Positions 1 through 8,759 are shown, counted from the first letter of the stretch. The stretch: DNA of 64,000 nucleotides from Flavobacterium sp. N502536 (GCF_025947345.1 NZ_CP110011.1:2604001-2668000), one strand, 5' to 3'. The notes: generated by a model not told the origin, from the sequence alone. Translations and numbers: made by a program.

Positions 1-352
1 CCGGAAACGTTACTGATTTTGAAACACCTTTGATGTTTAAGTCTCCCGTTAATTCATAGGCTCCAGCATTGATTTTTTTGAAAGAAGAACCTTTGAATGT
101 TAGTTTTGGGTGATTTTCAGCATCAAAGAAATCGCTGCTTCTTAGGTGATTGTCTCGGTCTGTGTTTGCAGTATCGATAGAAGTGATGTCTCCTGTAAAT
201 TCGATTGCGGCATTTTCGAAGTTGTCTCCGTCTGTGTTAATTGTTGCGTCGTAAGTTCCAAATTTACCTGAAACATTTGTAAACATCATGTGTTTAACTT
301 TAAAACCAATTTCTGAATGTGTTGGGTCAATTGACCATTTTGTAGTTGCCAT
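1..352 (-). CDS. YceI family protein, 3' part beyond the window
   Basis: Reading leftwards from the ATG at 352 gives MATTKWSIDPTHSEIGF and continues open to base 1, so about 117 residues of a normally about 175-residue protein are visible. The opening W-x-D-P-x-H-S-x-x-x-F pattern and the later N-H-L-R-S-x-D-F-F-D-A-E and G-D-L-N-I-K-G-V-S-K motifs are typical of the YceI lipocalin-like fold, which binds isoprenoid-like lipids in known members. No signal peptide is present, so this copy should be cytoplasmic, unlike the second YceI gene at 54536-55129. It is followed upstream by a promoter whose operator-like motif is shared with the pirin gene. The family assignment is firm; the substrate is unknown. 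Confidence 0.9.
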   Translation of the reverse strand, partial: MATTKWSIDPTHSEIGFKVKHMMFTNVSGKFGTYDATINTDGDNFENAAIEFTGDITSIDTANTDRDNHLRSSDFFDAENHPKLTFKGSSFKKINAGAYELTGDLNIKGVSKSVTFP

Positions 353-391
353 AATTTTATTTTTTAAATAATTAATTTCATTTTGATAGGA

Positions 392-437
392 CAAAGTTAC
401 GGCGGTAGTGAGGGTAAGGGACTTAACCTAGATTAAG
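392..437 (-). promoter_or_regulatory. yceI promoter with CTTAA-N6-TTAAG motif
   Basis: On the minus strand a TAACTTTG box (392-399) matches the Bacteroidota -7 consensus TAnnTTTG. Exactly 22 nt upstream lies the inverted repeat CTTAATCTAGGTTAAG (422-437). There is no clear TTTG -33 element, so the motif occupies that region. The same arrangement with the same 22-nt spacing precedes the pirin gene. The start codon is about 40 nt downstream of the -7 box. Confidence 0.6.
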
Positions 438-446
438 AAACAAAAA

Positions 447-473
447 ATGCGATGACTTTTTTGAGTATCGCAT
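447..473 (-). terminator. terminator after the Fe-S protein gene
   Basis: ATGCGAT and ATCGCAT form a 7-bp stem extended by ACT/AGT around a single-base bulge. On the minus strand the stem is followed by a T run, fitting a Rho-independent terminator for the gene at 612-842. Confidence 0.65.
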
Positions 474-525
474 CTTTTATTGTTGCTTTGAGAGCTCCCG
501 ATTAGAGGGAAGAGTCTTGGTTTTT

Positions 526-606
526 TTGCCACGGATTAAAGGATTTTCATTGATTAGTATGTTTCAATTCAGAAAAAATCTTTTTAATCTATATAATCTG
601 TGGCAA
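526..606. repeat. intergenic inverted repeat
   Basis: TTGCCACGGATTA (526-538) pairs with TAATCTGTGGCAA (594-606) with one mismatch, and the arms enclose further AATCT-rich words. A related sequence (GCCACAGATTAAAAGG) lies at about 31797-31843. It looks like a dispersed intergenic element rather than a gene. Confidence 0.5.
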
Positions 607-611
607 GAAAA

Positions 612-842
612 TTAGCTTTTGTTATTCATGTAAAAAGTCAAAGCGCCCGAAGGACATTTTTGAACCGTTTGTATTATTTTTTCGGTGGTAGATTGTTCAG
701 GAAGGATCCATGGTTTTTCTTTTGGATGAAAAACATCGGGATTGTTTTTTACGCAATTGGCAGAATGAATGCATTTTCCGGATTCCCAGACAATGGTAAC
801 TTCTCCATTAGTATATTCTTTGATTAGGTTGTTTGGATTCAT
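612..842 (-). CDS. (4Fe-4S) mono-cluster protein, divergent ferredoxin-like
   Basis: A 76-residue protein without signal peptide. It carries G-K-C-I-H-S-A-N-C-V near residues 22-31 and K-C-P-S-G-A-L near residues 62-68, so three cysteines plus a conserved histidine resemble the short Fer4_19 (mono-cluster) family. Such proteins are small electron carriers or metal-cluster proteins, often next to GNAT acetyltransferases or oxidative-stress genes; the specific partner is unknown. It stands between a YceI gene and a pirin gene on the same strand, with terminators on both sides, so it is probably transcribed alone. A near-consensus -7 box (TAACTTTA) lies upstream, without the CTTAA motif seen before its neighbours. 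Confidence 0.85.
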   Translation of the reverse strand: MNPNNLIKEYTNGEVTIVWESGKCIHSANCVKNNPDVFHPKEKPWILPEQSTTEKIIQTVQKCPSGALTFYMNNKS

Positions 843-942
843 GGTTGAAAATTTTAGCGGTTAATTTTAGTTTTAAATTCAGACCAATTTTCTACTATAA
901 AGTTAGTATTTCTTTTTGGCTTTACTGGGAATTTAGATAAAA

Positions 943-990
943 AAAAGAAACGATAACATGCTGTTGTTCAGGTTTGTTATCGTTTCTTTT
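943..990 (-). terminator. terminator after the pirin gene
   Basis: A perfect 16-bp stem: AAAAGAAACGATAACA (943-958) and its reverse complement (975-990), with a 16-nt loop. On the minus strand it runs into a T tract, as expected for the end of the gene at 1018-1734. Confidence 0.8.
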
Positions 991-1017
991 GAAAAAGTGC
1001 AAGCTGTGTTTGATGAA

Positions 1018-1734
1018 TTAATAATTCATAGGAACTTCCATCAACAGAAATTCGGCAGCTGTATTTGCTTTGATGTTTAAAGCTTCAAAATCAGAGATTC
1101 CCATAGCGTCACGAGTGTTTAATTCCTGACCGTTAATCGTTACATCTCCTTTTAAAATGAATATATAAACTCCGTTTCCTTCTTTTTTTAGTTTGTAGGT
1201 TGTCGCGATTCCGGCATCAAAATTCCCCATATGAAACCAGGCATCCTGATGGATCCACACTCCTTCATCATCAGCATTTGGAGATAAAACCTGAGACAGT
1301 TTGTTGTGTCTGTCGGCAACATCCAAAGTAATTTGTTGGTAACGCGGCGTTACATTTCTTTTGTTAGGAAATAGCCAGATTTGCAACAACTTAGTTTGCT
1401 GATCGGCATTTGGATTGAACTCACTATGCTGAATTCCGGTTCCGGCGCTCATGACCTGAATATCACCATTTTTAATGATTTCGGTATTTCCCATGCTGTC
1501 TTTGTGTGCTAAATCGCCTTCTAACGGAATTGTGATGATTTCCATATTATCGTGGGGATGTGTTCCAAAGCCCATTCCACCCGCAATAGTGTCATCGTTC
1601 AGAACGCGAAGTGCTCCAAACTGAATTCTTTCCGGATTGTACCAGCTCGCAAAGCTAAAACTGTGGTAGGCATTAAGCCATCCGTGATTTGCATTTCCTC
1701 TTGTTTCTGCCTTGTGTATTATTATGTTTTCCAT
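1018..1734 (-). CDS. pirin family protein (bicupin)
   Basis: The chosen ATG at 1734 gives a 238-residue protein beginning MENIIIHKAETRGNANHGW; a longer in-frame start would add 16 residues that overlap the promoter. The N-terminal cupin shows the pirin metal motif F-G-T-H-P-H-D-N-M-E and later Q-H-S-E-F-N-P, giving His/His/His/Glu ligands for a mononuclear Fe. The C-terminal cupin is of the bacterial quercetinase type. Known members act as redox sensors or as quercetin 2,3-dioxygenases; which applies here cannot be told from sequence. The gene is monocistronic, flanked by a strong terminator and by a promoter motif shared with the nearby yceI gene, suggesting joint regulation under oxidative or electrophile stress (inference). 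Confidence 0.92.
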   Translation of the reverse strand: MENIIIHKAETRGNANHGWLNAYHSFSFASWYNPERIQFGALRVLNDDTIAGGMGFGTHPHDNMEIITIPLEGDLAHKDSMGNTEIIKNGDIQVMSAGTGIQHSEFNPNADQQTKLLQIWLFPNKRNVTPRYQQITLDVADRHNKLSQVLSPNADDEGVWIHQDAWFHMGNFDAGIATTYKLKKEGNGVYIFILKGDVTINGQELNTRDAMGISDFEALNIKANTAAEFLLMEVPMNY

Positions 1735-1764
1735 GATGCTAATTGTTTTGTTATTTTTATAGTA

Positions 1765-1810
1765 CAAATTTACGATCAACATGCATGAAAAGCACTTAAT
1801 GTAGATTAAG
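1765..1810 (-). promoter_or_regulatory. pirin promoter with CTTAA-N6-TTAAG motif
   Basis: TAAATTTG (1765-1772, minus strand) is a consensus -7 box. The inverted repeat CTTAATCTACATTAAG (1795-1810) starts exactly 22 nt upstream, as in the yceI promoter. If transcription begins about 5 nt after the -7 box, the motif centre falls near -42, a usual position for a dimeric activator next to RNA polymerase. Confidence 0.6.
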
Positions 1811-1966
1811 AAAAGGGTCTGAGGTTCTGAGGCTCTGAGCTGCTAAGCTTCTTAGGTTCAAAGGTACAGAGGTTTTGCGGCGACTGAGATTGGCTGGATC
1901 TTCGTGTTTATGATCTAAACATTCTAAGAATCGAATAGTCCAAATAATCTAAGAAGTCTAAGAAGT

Positions 1967-3448
1967 CTAGCTGTATTGTGAAATAAACTGCTGCACAACG
2001 GCATCTGTATTCTCATGACGTTTTTTCTTTTCAAGTGCAATTGGAGGAGCGGCTCTTTCAAGGCAGTCTTTTACATCGCAGGTTTCGCAGGTTACGCCAA
2101 CAATTCGCTTCACTAGTGGCTTTCCTTCAATGAATTTGAATTTCTTTTTCATGGTTGGATTAATTAAAATACCAACCGAAATACTGCGTATGTTGTCTTT
2201 GATGAAAGGATCTTTTGTGGCTGATGAAAAAACCAGATATTCATTTCCACTATGGATATAACTTGAGATCTGAGCATCAAAAAAGTGTGGTTTGTTTTGT
2301 TTGATAGCCTCGTCTATGGTTTTTACTGAAACCCATCTTCTGCAATAATGCTCGTTGGTTTCGTTGGCATGCGGTTCCTGCTGGTTGGTAATGTGCAACT
2401 CCTTTTTGATCTGATAAAAATCAGAGCCAATTTTGTGGGACATTCTTAAAAAGAATAAGTTCTTCAGGTGGAAATCCTTAGGAAGCAAATTGGTTAATCT
2501 TTGGTAAAAGGATTCCGGCGAAACTTCAAAACTTTCGATCAGCGTTACAAATTCTTCCGGATTTGGTTTTTCGTTATTTAAAAAGTCATTGATTTTACCT
2601 ACGATCAATTGTCTCGGCAATAATAAAGCGCCTGCAAAGTAAGAGGCATAGAAATTATGCAATACCTGATCGAAATTCTCAAATTTAATCCAGCTGAACG
2701 TCAGTAAACGATCGGATAAATTCAGATAGTTATAGGCAATTTCTTTGGCCAGAATGAAGGCTTTCTGCGGATCGTCAATTTCGGTTGAAAGTAGCAGCGT
2801 TTTGCTTTTTGGTACGTAGATGGAGCGTAGATCTTCTAAGGCTTCCTGATCGGTAAAGGCAATTTCTTTTATCGTATAATCAAATTCCTCTTTAAGAATG
2901 GCTTCGAGCTCTTTAATCGATATTTTAGAATCTAAATTAATCTGGAAGGACTTAGAAAAAGCAATGACCTTCTCTTCTAAATCTTCAAAATAATTACTGT
3001 GTGCTTCCTGATAGGAGCGTAAAGCCGCTAAGAAAAAACTTTCCCGGCTCAGATTGTAATGCTGTGCAATTTCGATAATGGTACTGATAAAGGCATTGAC
3101 CTTGGCAGGGGCATTGGCAATAATATCAATTAAATCTGCCTCCTGAATCCCAAAAAGTTCGAGGGGAATCTCTTTTAAAATACCCGATTTTAAGATTTCT
3201 CCAATCGGGGCGAGGTTGTTATCGAGCTTTAACGAAACCATTTGGTCGTAAGTAACGTCCAGATGTTCGCATAAAAGTAAAATTTTATCTGTTTTAGGAT
3301 ATTTTTTTCCTTTCTCAATTTCGTTTAAATACGATTTTGAAAGGTTGGTCAATTTGGCCAGGCCAAAAAGAGAAAGGTTTTTCTGGGTGCGGACCTGCTT
3401 GAGTTTTAGCCCAAAAATCAGCTTTATATAGTCTTTTTCGATATCCAT
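1967..3448 (-). CDS. XRE/ScfR-type regulator (RamB-like), divergent to aceBA
   Basis: A start at MDIEKDY (3448) leaves 493 residues; the extra 12 upstream residues of the longer frame look non-native. Residues of about 8-65 form a Cro/C1 helix-turn-helix. The middle resembles the ImmA/IrrE-like domain of short-chain fatty acid regulators, but the metallopeptidase HExxH is absent (K-E-I-A-Y at that place). The C-terminal part has the cysteine cluster C-E-T-C-D-V-K-D-C-L-E-R-A-A-P-P typical of RamB/ScfR proteins. In actinobacteria RamB controls aceA/aceB and acetate metabolism, and this gene lies divergent to malate synthase and isocitrate lyase. A role as acetate or acyl-CoA-responsive regulator of the shunt is a strong inference. 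Confidence 0.88.
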   Translation of the reverse strand: MDIEKDYIKLIFGLKLKQVRTQKNLSLFGLAKLTNLSKSYLNEIEKGKKYPKTDKILLLCEHLDVTYDQMVSLKLDNNLAPIGEILKSGILKEIPLELFGIQEADLIDIIANAPAKVNAFISTIIEIAQHYNLSRESFFLAALRSYQEAHSNYFEDLEEKVIAFSKSFQINLDSKISIKELEAILKEEFDYTIKEIAFTDQEALEDLRSIYVPKSKTLLLSTEIDDPQKAFILAKEIAYNYLNLSDRLLTFSWIKFENFDQVLHNFYASYFAGALLLPRQLIVGKINDFLNNEKPNPEEFVTLIESFEVSPESFYQRLTNLLPKDFHLKNLFFLRMSHKIGSDFYQIKKELHITNQQEPHANETNEHYCRRWVSVKTIDEAIKQNKPHFFDAQISSYIHSGNEYLVFSSATKDPFIKDNIRSISVGILINPTMKKKFKFIEGKPLVKRIVGVTCETCDVKDCLERAAPPIALEKKKRHENTDAVVQQFISQYS

Positions 3449-3503
3449 AATATCAAATGTAAGTAATCTAAAAATAATCGCCAAAAAAATATTTTTTAAA
3501 TTT

Positions 3504-3517
3504 AGCGAACGTTCGCT
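3504..3517. promoter_or_regulatory. candidate operator, perfect 14-bp palindrome
   Basis: AGCGAACGTTCGCT is fully self-complementary. It lies 55 bp upstream of the regulator start codon and 128 bp upstream of aceB in the divergent intergenic region, where an autoregulator that also controls aceBA would bind. GC-rich palindromes are rare in this AT-rich spacer. Confidence 0.5.
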
Positions 3518-3645
3518 TGTTTTGTAAAAAACTTTTTTCTAATATTGTGGTGTAGAAAATATTAACCGTCAGATTGTTATGATTGGTGTTGTCTTGTAAG
3601 GGCAGAAAAAGACCAACGATTGATAACTGATTAAAAGCAGTAGCT

Positions 3646-5247
3646 ATGAAAAACCAATTAGAGATTACCGAGACGGCAATGGAGTTTTTGGCCGAAAAGA
3701 AGCTTTCCTATCCAAAGATCTGGACAGAAGAAGCGATTGTTTTTATAACCGATTTACATCGAAAATTCGAGTCGCAACGAAAATTATTGTTGTTGCAGCG
3801 CGAACAAAAACAAACCGCTTTTGATCAGGGAGTCATGCCGTCTTTTCCTTCAGAAACTAAAACCGTCAGAGAAAGTAATTGGGTGGCTGGAGAAATTCCA
3901 AAAGATTTACTGGATCGTAGAGTAGAGATAACAGGGCCTGTTGATCGTAAAATGATTATCAACGCCTTGAATTCGGGAGCCAAAACTTTTATGGCAGATT
4001 TTGAAGACAGTACTTCTCCGACCTGGAAAAATTTAATGGATGGACAGGTGAATTTGATTGATGCGGTTAATAAAACGATTTCCTATACCGATTTGGTTAA
4101 ACACAAATCATATCACTTAAATGAAAAGATTGCGACATTGATCGTACGCCCACGTGGATTGCATTTGCCGGAAAAACATCTTTCGATTGATGGAAATTCG
4201 GTTTCAGGTTCTTTGGTAGATTTTGGGTTGTATGTTTTTCATAATCACAAAAGGCTTTTAGAAAATAACTCAGGACCATATTTCTATATTCCAAAATTAG
4301 AGCATTACCTGGAAGCGCGCTGGTGGAATACGGTAATTGATTTTACCGAAGATTATCTGAAGTTAGAAAGAGGAACGATAAAAGTGACGGTTTTAATTGA
4401 AACTATTACAGCAAGTTTTCAACTGGATGAGATTATTTATGAATTGAAAGAACATATCGTAGGCTTGAATTGTGGTCGTTGGGATTATATTTTCTCTTAC
4501 ATTAAAAAATTCCGCAAGCATCCTAAGTTTATTGTTCCGGATCGCGATCAGGTAAATATGACTTCGCCTTTTATGAATGCCTATTCGAATCTGGTGATTC
4601 AAAGATGTCACAAACGCGGTATTCATGCAATTGGAGGAATGGCTGCTCAAATTCCGATTAAGAATAATGAGGAAGCGAATGCAGTCGCTTTTGCAAAGGT
4701 AAAAACCGACAAGGAACGTGAAGTAAAAAATGGTCATGACGGAACCTGGGTAGCGCATCCGGATTTGGTTTCACTGGCTAAAAATGTTTTTGATGCCGGA
4801 ATGCCAACACCAAATCAAATTCATGTTAAAAGAGAATATCGCAAAATAACAGAGGCAGATTTGATCGAACCGCCGATAGGGATTATAACAGAAAACGGTG
4901 TTCGCAAAAATATTAATGTTGGAGTGCTGTATTTGGCTTCATGGCTGAACGGACAAGGTGCTGCGGCTTTGCACAACCTGATGGAAGATGCTGCGACGGC
5001 CGAAATTTCGAGATCGCAATTGTGGCAATGGCTTCAGAATAAAGTGGTTTTGGATAATGGACGAAAATTAGATTTGGCCTATTATCATGAATTGGCTTTA
5101 GAGGAATTTCAAAAGATTAAAAATGAATTAGGAGAAGAAATTCATGAAAAACAACAATTTCCATTAGCAGAAAAAGTACTGGAAAGATTAGTAGTAAATA
5201 CTGATTTCGTTGACTTTTTGACGATTCCCTGCTACAAATATTTATAA
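3646..5247 (+). CDS. aceB: malate synthase A
   Basis: A 533-residue cytoplasmic enzyme of the A-isoform length. It condenses glyoxylate with acetyl-CoA to malate, the second step of the glyoxylate shunt. The conserved block F-M-A-D-F-E-D-S-T-S-P-T-W near residues 114-126 and the metal/substrate region L-I-V-R-P-R-G (near 165) with V-L-I-E-T-I (near 250) match the TIM-barrel active site of MSA; the G-M-A-A-Q-I-P segment follows later. It precedes aceA by 117 bp on the same strand, so the two probably share a transcript or regulator, and it is divergent from the RamB/ScfR-like gene. Confidence 0.97.
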   Translation: MKNQLEITETAMEFLAEKKLSYPKIWTEEAIVFITDLHRKFESQRKLLLLQREQKQTAFDQGVMPSFPSETKTVRESNWVAGEIPKDLLDRRVEITGPVDRKMIINALNSGAKTFMADFEDSTSPTWKNLMDGQVNLIDAVNKTISYTDLVKHKSYHLNEKIATLIVRPRGLHLPEKHLSIDGNSVSGSLVDFGLYVFHNHKRLLENNSGPYFYIPKLEHYLEARWWNTVIDFTEDYLKLERGTIKVTVLIETITASFQLDEIIYELKEHIVGLNCGRWDYIFSYIKKFRKHPKFIVPDRDQVNMTSPFMNAYSNLVIQRCHKRGIHAIGGMAAQIPIKNNEEANAVAFAKVKTDKEREVKNGHDGTWVAHPDLVSLAKNVFDAGMPTPNQIHVKREYRKITEADLIEPPIGIITENGVRKNINVGVLYLASWLNGQGAAALHNLMEDAATAEISRSQLWQWLQNKVVLDNGRKLDLAYYHELALEEFQKIKNELGEEIHEKQQFPLAEKVLERLVVNTDFVDFLTIPCYKYL

Positions 5248-5364
5248 AAACGCTGCGCTGATAATTAAAAATCTGCGTAAAAAAAAACTTACACGAGTCT
5301 CAGCTGAAACTAAAAACTGCGACTGAAAACTATTTACTTACTAACCAACTTAACTATATTACTT

Positions 5365-6645
5365 ATGAAAACAACAGAAGACAGAATTCAGGAATTGATT
5401 AACGATTGGATCACGAACCCAAGGTGGAAAGGTGTTGAACGTCCGTATACCGCTACAGAGGTGGTTACGCTTCAGGGCTCTTATCATATTGAGCATTCTA
5501 TTGCTAAAATGGGGGCGGAGAAATTATGGAGAAAGTTAAAAAGTCAGGATTATGTTGCTGGTTTGGGTGCTTTAACAGGAAATCAGGCGATTCAGGAAGT
5601 CGATGCTGGTTTAGAAGCGATTTATTTGAGCGGCTGGCAGGTAGCAGCCGATGCAAATTTGGCAGGAGAAATGTATCCTGACCAATCACTTTACCCAGTG
5701 AATAGTGTACCGATGGTGGTTAAAAAAATTAACAGTGCCTTGTTGAGAGCTGATCAGATTCAGGTAGTAAACCAGGTTGAAGATAAAAAAGATTATTTGG
5801 TTCCGATTGTGGCCGATGCGGAAGCAGGTTTTGGTGGGAATCTAAATGCATTCGAATTGATGAAATCGATGATTGAGGCAGGAGCTTCAGGGGTTCATTT
5901 TGAGGATCAGTTGAGCTCTGCTAAAAAATGCGGGCACTTAGGCGGAAAAGTTTTGGTACCTACTCAGGAGGCGATTAACAAATTGATCGCAGCCCGTTTA
6001 GCGGCAGATGTTATGGGGGTTTCAACACTGATTGTGGCAAGAACAGATGCTGATGCAGCTAATTTGCTAACGAGTGATGCCGATCCTAGAGATGCAAAAT
6101 TTATTACCGGAGAAAAGACCAATGAAGGCTTTTTCTATGTAAACAGCGGAATCGATCAGGGAATTGCAAGAGGATTAAGTTATGCGCCTTATGCCGATTT
6201 GATTTGGATGGAGACCAGTAATCCTGATTTGGTTTATGCTAAGAAGTTTGCCGATGCAATGAAAAAAGAGTTTCCGGGTAAAATGCTGGCTTACAATTGT
6301 TCTCCATCTTTCAACTGGGCTGCAAAATTATCAGTAGCAGAAATGGAAACTTTCAGAGAAGATCTGGCAGCTATGGGATATAAATTTCAGTTCATTACTC
6401 TGGCAGGATTCCATGCTTTGAATACTAGTATGTTCGAATTGTCAAAAGCGTATAAAGAACGCGGTATGGCAGGATATTCTGAATTGCAGGAAAGAGAATT
6501 TGCTTTGCAGCAAAACGGATTCAGAGCTGTAAAACATCAGGCTTTTGTAGGTACTTCTTATTTTGATGCAGTTCAGAATACAGTAACCATCGGGAGGTCT
6601 TCGACTACTGCAATGAAACACTCTACGGAGGTTGAGCAATTTTAA
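5365..6645 (+). CDS. aceA: isocitrate lyase
   Basis: A 426-residue protein of the short bacterial ICL class, cleaving isocitrate to glyoxylate and succinate. The catalytic signature K-K-C-G-H-L-G-G-K with its nucleophilic cysteine lies near residue 191. The Mg-binding aspartates are in [10 protein letters not shown], and the C-terminal N-C-S-P-S-F-N-W block is also intact. With aceB it allows growth on acetate or fatty acids. The gene ends in a strong hairpin terminator that also faces the convergent Crp/Fnr gene. Confidence 0.97.
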   Translation: MKTTEDRIQELINDWITNPRWKGVERPYTATEVVTLQGSYHIEHSIAKMGAEKLWRKLKSQDYVAGLGALTGNQAIQEVDAGLEAIYLSGWQVAADANLAGEMYPDQSLYPVNSVPMVVKKINSALLRADQIQVVNQVEDKKDYLVPIVADAEAGFGGNLNAFELMKSMIEAGASGVHFEDQLSSAKKCGHLGGKVLVPTQEAINKLIAARLAADVMGVSTLIVARTDADAANLLTSDADPRDAKFITGEKTNEGFFYVNSGIDQGIARGLSYAPYADLIWMETSNPDLVYAKKFADAMKKEFPGKMLAYNCSPSFNWAAKLSVAEMETFREDLAAMGYKFQFITLAGFHALNTSMFELSKAYKERGMAGYSELQEREFALQQNGFRAVKHQAFVGTSYFDAVQNTVTIGRSSTTAMKHSTEVEQF

Positions 6646-6652
6646 TTCAAAA

Positions 6653-6687
6653 GAAAAACCAGTTCATCGAACTGGTTTTCTTTTTTT
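6653..6687 (+). terminator. bidirectional terminator after aceA
   Basis: GAAAAACCAGTTC (6653-6665), a 3-nt loop and GAACTGGTTTTC (6669-6680) form a 12-bp stem followed by a T run. The A run on the left lets it work for the convergent minus-strand gene too. Confidence 0.85.
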
Positions 6688-6703
6688 ATCTCCTAATCTG
6701 TGG

Positions 6704-7279
6704 CTATTTTTTTAAAAGCCTGGCTTTCATTTTGCTGAAAAATTCAGGTGTGACACCAATAAAAGAAGCGATTTGTTTTTGAGGAACTTTATACACCAGT
6801 GTGCCATATTTAGCGCAAAATTTCTCAAAACGTTCTTCTGCTGTCAGACTTAAATTATCCATTAAGCGCTGTTGATTGGCAACCAGAGAGTTTTCGATTA
6901 GAATTCTGAAAAAACGCTCCAGCTTTGGAATATCAAGATACAATTGTTCCTGATTTTCTTTGGACAGCGAAAGGACTTCTGAATCTTCTAAAACTTCTAT
7001 AAAGAGTTGTCCGGGTTTCTGTGAAAAATAGCTGTACATATCGCTCATCCACCAACCTTCGCACGAAAAAGCCAGAACATGTTCGACAATGTTATCGTTG
7101 ATGTTAAAGCTTCTTAGGATTCCCGAGTTTACAAAATAGGAGTGTTTACAAATTTCGCCGGCACTCAATAAAATTGTTTTGGCTTTGTAAGAATGAGTCT
7201 CCGTTTTCGATAAAAAATGAGCTTGTTCTTCGGGAGTCAGTGAAACGTGTTTGGCTATGTTTTCAAGAATTGACGCCAT
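6704..7279 (-). CDS. Crp/Fnr family transcriptional regulator
   Basis: 191 residues. The N-terminal half (about 20-110) has the cyclic-nucleotide-binding beta-roll pattern (A-K-T-I-L-L-S-A-G-E, then N-S-G-I-L-R-S). The C-terminal half ends in a short winged-helix segment with Q-I-A-S-F-I-G-V-T-P-E-F-F-S-K. It lacks N-terminal cysteines, so it is not an oxygen-sensing Fnr. The arginine expected for cAMP binding is not apparent, as in many Bacteroidota members, so the ligand is unknown. Its ATG overlaps the stop of the upstream DUF6370 gene (TAATG), implying translational coupling. Confidence 0.87.
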   Translation of the reverse strand: MASILENIAKHVSLTPEEQAHFLSKTETHSYKAKTILLSAGEICKHSYFVNSGILRSFNINDNIVEHVLAFSCEGWWMSDMYSYFSQKPGQLFIEVLEDSEVLSLSKENQEQLYLDIPKLERFFRILIENSLVANQQRLMDNLSLTAEERFEKFCAKYGTLVYKVPQKQIASFIGVTPEFFSKMKARLLKK

Positions 7280-7596
7280 TATTTTTCTTTTATCAGGGTA
7301 AATGAGCTTACTTTAAAACGGTTGTCTTCTACTTTTCCAATTACTGAGGCTTTACGAACCGCATTACAGAAACCATCTTCGGCATGGGCATCGCCATGTT
7401 CGTCAATTGTTGTTCCGTCTACAAAATAAGTTTTTCCGTCAATGCGAACCGCTAAATCACAGCTTTTGCCTTTCATTCCAAATTGGCATTCGCCACAGGC
7501 TGTTTCTACAGTTAGGGGTTTTTCGTTTGCTTTTTTATCCTGAGCCTGAGCAGTAATTCCTATAAGCAGGAAGAGTGTAAATAATGCGTTTTTCAT
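7279..7596 (-). CDS. DUF6370 family small exported protein
   Basis: 105 residues with a signal peptide of about 18 residues ending A-Q-A-Q. The mature part has a cysteine-rich core (E-T-A-C-G-E-C-Q-F-G-M, then K-S-C-D-L-A-V) and a histidine/acid patch H-G-D-A-H-A-E-D with a further cysteine, suggesting disulfides or metal binding in the periplasm. I recognise it as DUF6370 from the T-A-C-G-E-C-Q-F pattern; no function is known. It lies 2 bp downstream of purT and overlaps the Crp/Fnr gene, so the three minus-strand genes form an operon. Confidence 0.8.
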   Translation of the reverse strand: MKNALFTLFLLIGITAQAQDKKANEKPLTVETACGECQFGMKGKSCDLAVRIDGKTYFVDGTTIDEHGDAHAEDGFCNAVRKASVIGKVEDNRFKVSSFTLIKEK

Positions 7597-7598
7597 TT

Positions 7599-8759
7599 TT
7601 AAGGGTTTACGGTTATTAGTTTTGAAGTTGTTTTGGCGCGTTCTGTAATTTCGTCGATTGGTGTTGCAAGGGTATCAGAACTTAAAACAACGCCCATTCG
7701 ACGGTAAGGTCTTGAAGTGGGTTTTCCAAAAATCCTGAAATCGGTTTTGGGTAAAGCGGCTACTTGTTCGATTCCGGTAAAAGTTGGATTTACAGAATCC
7801 TGTGAAGCTAGAATAACAGCACTTGCACCGGCTTTTTCAAGAGTGATTTCGAAAATTGGCAGGCTTAGAATAGCTCTCAGGTGCAATTCGAATTCGTTGA
7901 AATTTTGTGTTCCGGCTAAAGTGACCATTCCGGTATCGTGCGGGCGAGGAGAAAGTTCTGAGAAATAAACTCCATCGCTGGTTAGGAAAAATTCGACACC
8001 AAAAAGCCCTGCACCTCCCAGTGCTTCGGTAATTTTTTCGGCCATGTCCTGCGCTTCATACAAATCGGCTTCAGAAACTTTTGCCGGCTGCCAGCTTTCC
8101 TGGTAATCGCCACGCTCCTGACGGTGTCCGATTGGTGCGCAAAACAGGGTTGGATTGTTATTTTGAGTAATCGTTAAAAGAGTAATTTCTGAGTGGAAAT
8201 CAACAAATGCTTCTACAATAACTTCAATTACATCGCCACGCGAGCCAGCAACGGCATATTGCCAGGCTTTCTCGATATCATCAGCTGTTTTTATAGTTGA
8301 TTGTCCTTTTCCCGAAGATGACATTAATGGTTTGACTACACACGGAATTCCAACTTCCTGAACGGCTTTTTGTAGTTCTTCTGCTGATGTAGCATATTGG
8401 TATTTAGCTGTTTTTAGGCCTAGTTCTTTTGAAGCCAGATCGCGAATCGCTTTACGATTCATGGTAAAGTTGGCTGCTTTTGCAGATGGAACAACGGTAA
8501 TGCCTTGTTTTTCGTACTCGTAAAAACGTTCTGTTCGGATGGCTTCTATTTCGGGAACGATAAAGTCCGGTTGGTGTTTGGCTACTATCCGATCCAGTGC
8601 TTCGCCGTCGAGCATGTTTATGACCTCAAAACCGTGTGCTACTTGCATGGCTGGAGCGTTTTCGTAATTATCTACAGCAATTACGGTTTGTCCGATTCGT
8701 TGTGCGGCAATGACAAATTCTTTGCCTAACTCACCCGAACCTAAGAGTAGTATTTTCAT
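7599..8759 (-). CDS. purT: formate-dependent GAR transformylase PurT
   Basis: Starting at [14 protein letters not shown] (8759) gives 386 residues, the normal PurT length; the longer frame adds 19 atypical residues. The enzyme makes formyl-GAR from formate, ATP and GAR in purine synthesis, independent of folate. The N-terminal G-S-G-E-L-G-K-E PreATP-grasp motif is clear. The ATP-grasp fold follows, with [14 protein letters not shown] near residue 160, and the metal-binding [11 protein letters not shown] near 280. It heads a three-gene unit with the DUF6370 and Crp/Fnr genes. Confidence 0.96.
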   Translation of the reverse strand: MKILLLGSGELGKEFVIAAQRIGQTVIAVDNYENAPAMQVAHGFEVINMLDGEALDRIVAKHQPDFIVPEIEAIRTERFYEYEKQGITVVPSAKAANFTMNRKAIRDLASKELGLKTAKYQYATSAEELQKAVQEVGIPCVVKPLMSSSGKGQSTIKTADDIEKAWQYAVAGSRGDVIEVIVEAFVDFHSEITLLTITQNNNPTLFCAPIGHRQERGDYQESWQPAKVSEADLYEAQDMAEKITEALGGAGLFGVEFFLTSDGVYFSELSPRPHDTGMVTLAGTQNFNEFELHLRAILSLPIFEITLEKAGASAVILASQDSVNPTFTGIEQVAALPKTDFRIFGKPTSRPYRRMGVVLSSDTLATPIDEITERAKTTSKLITVNP

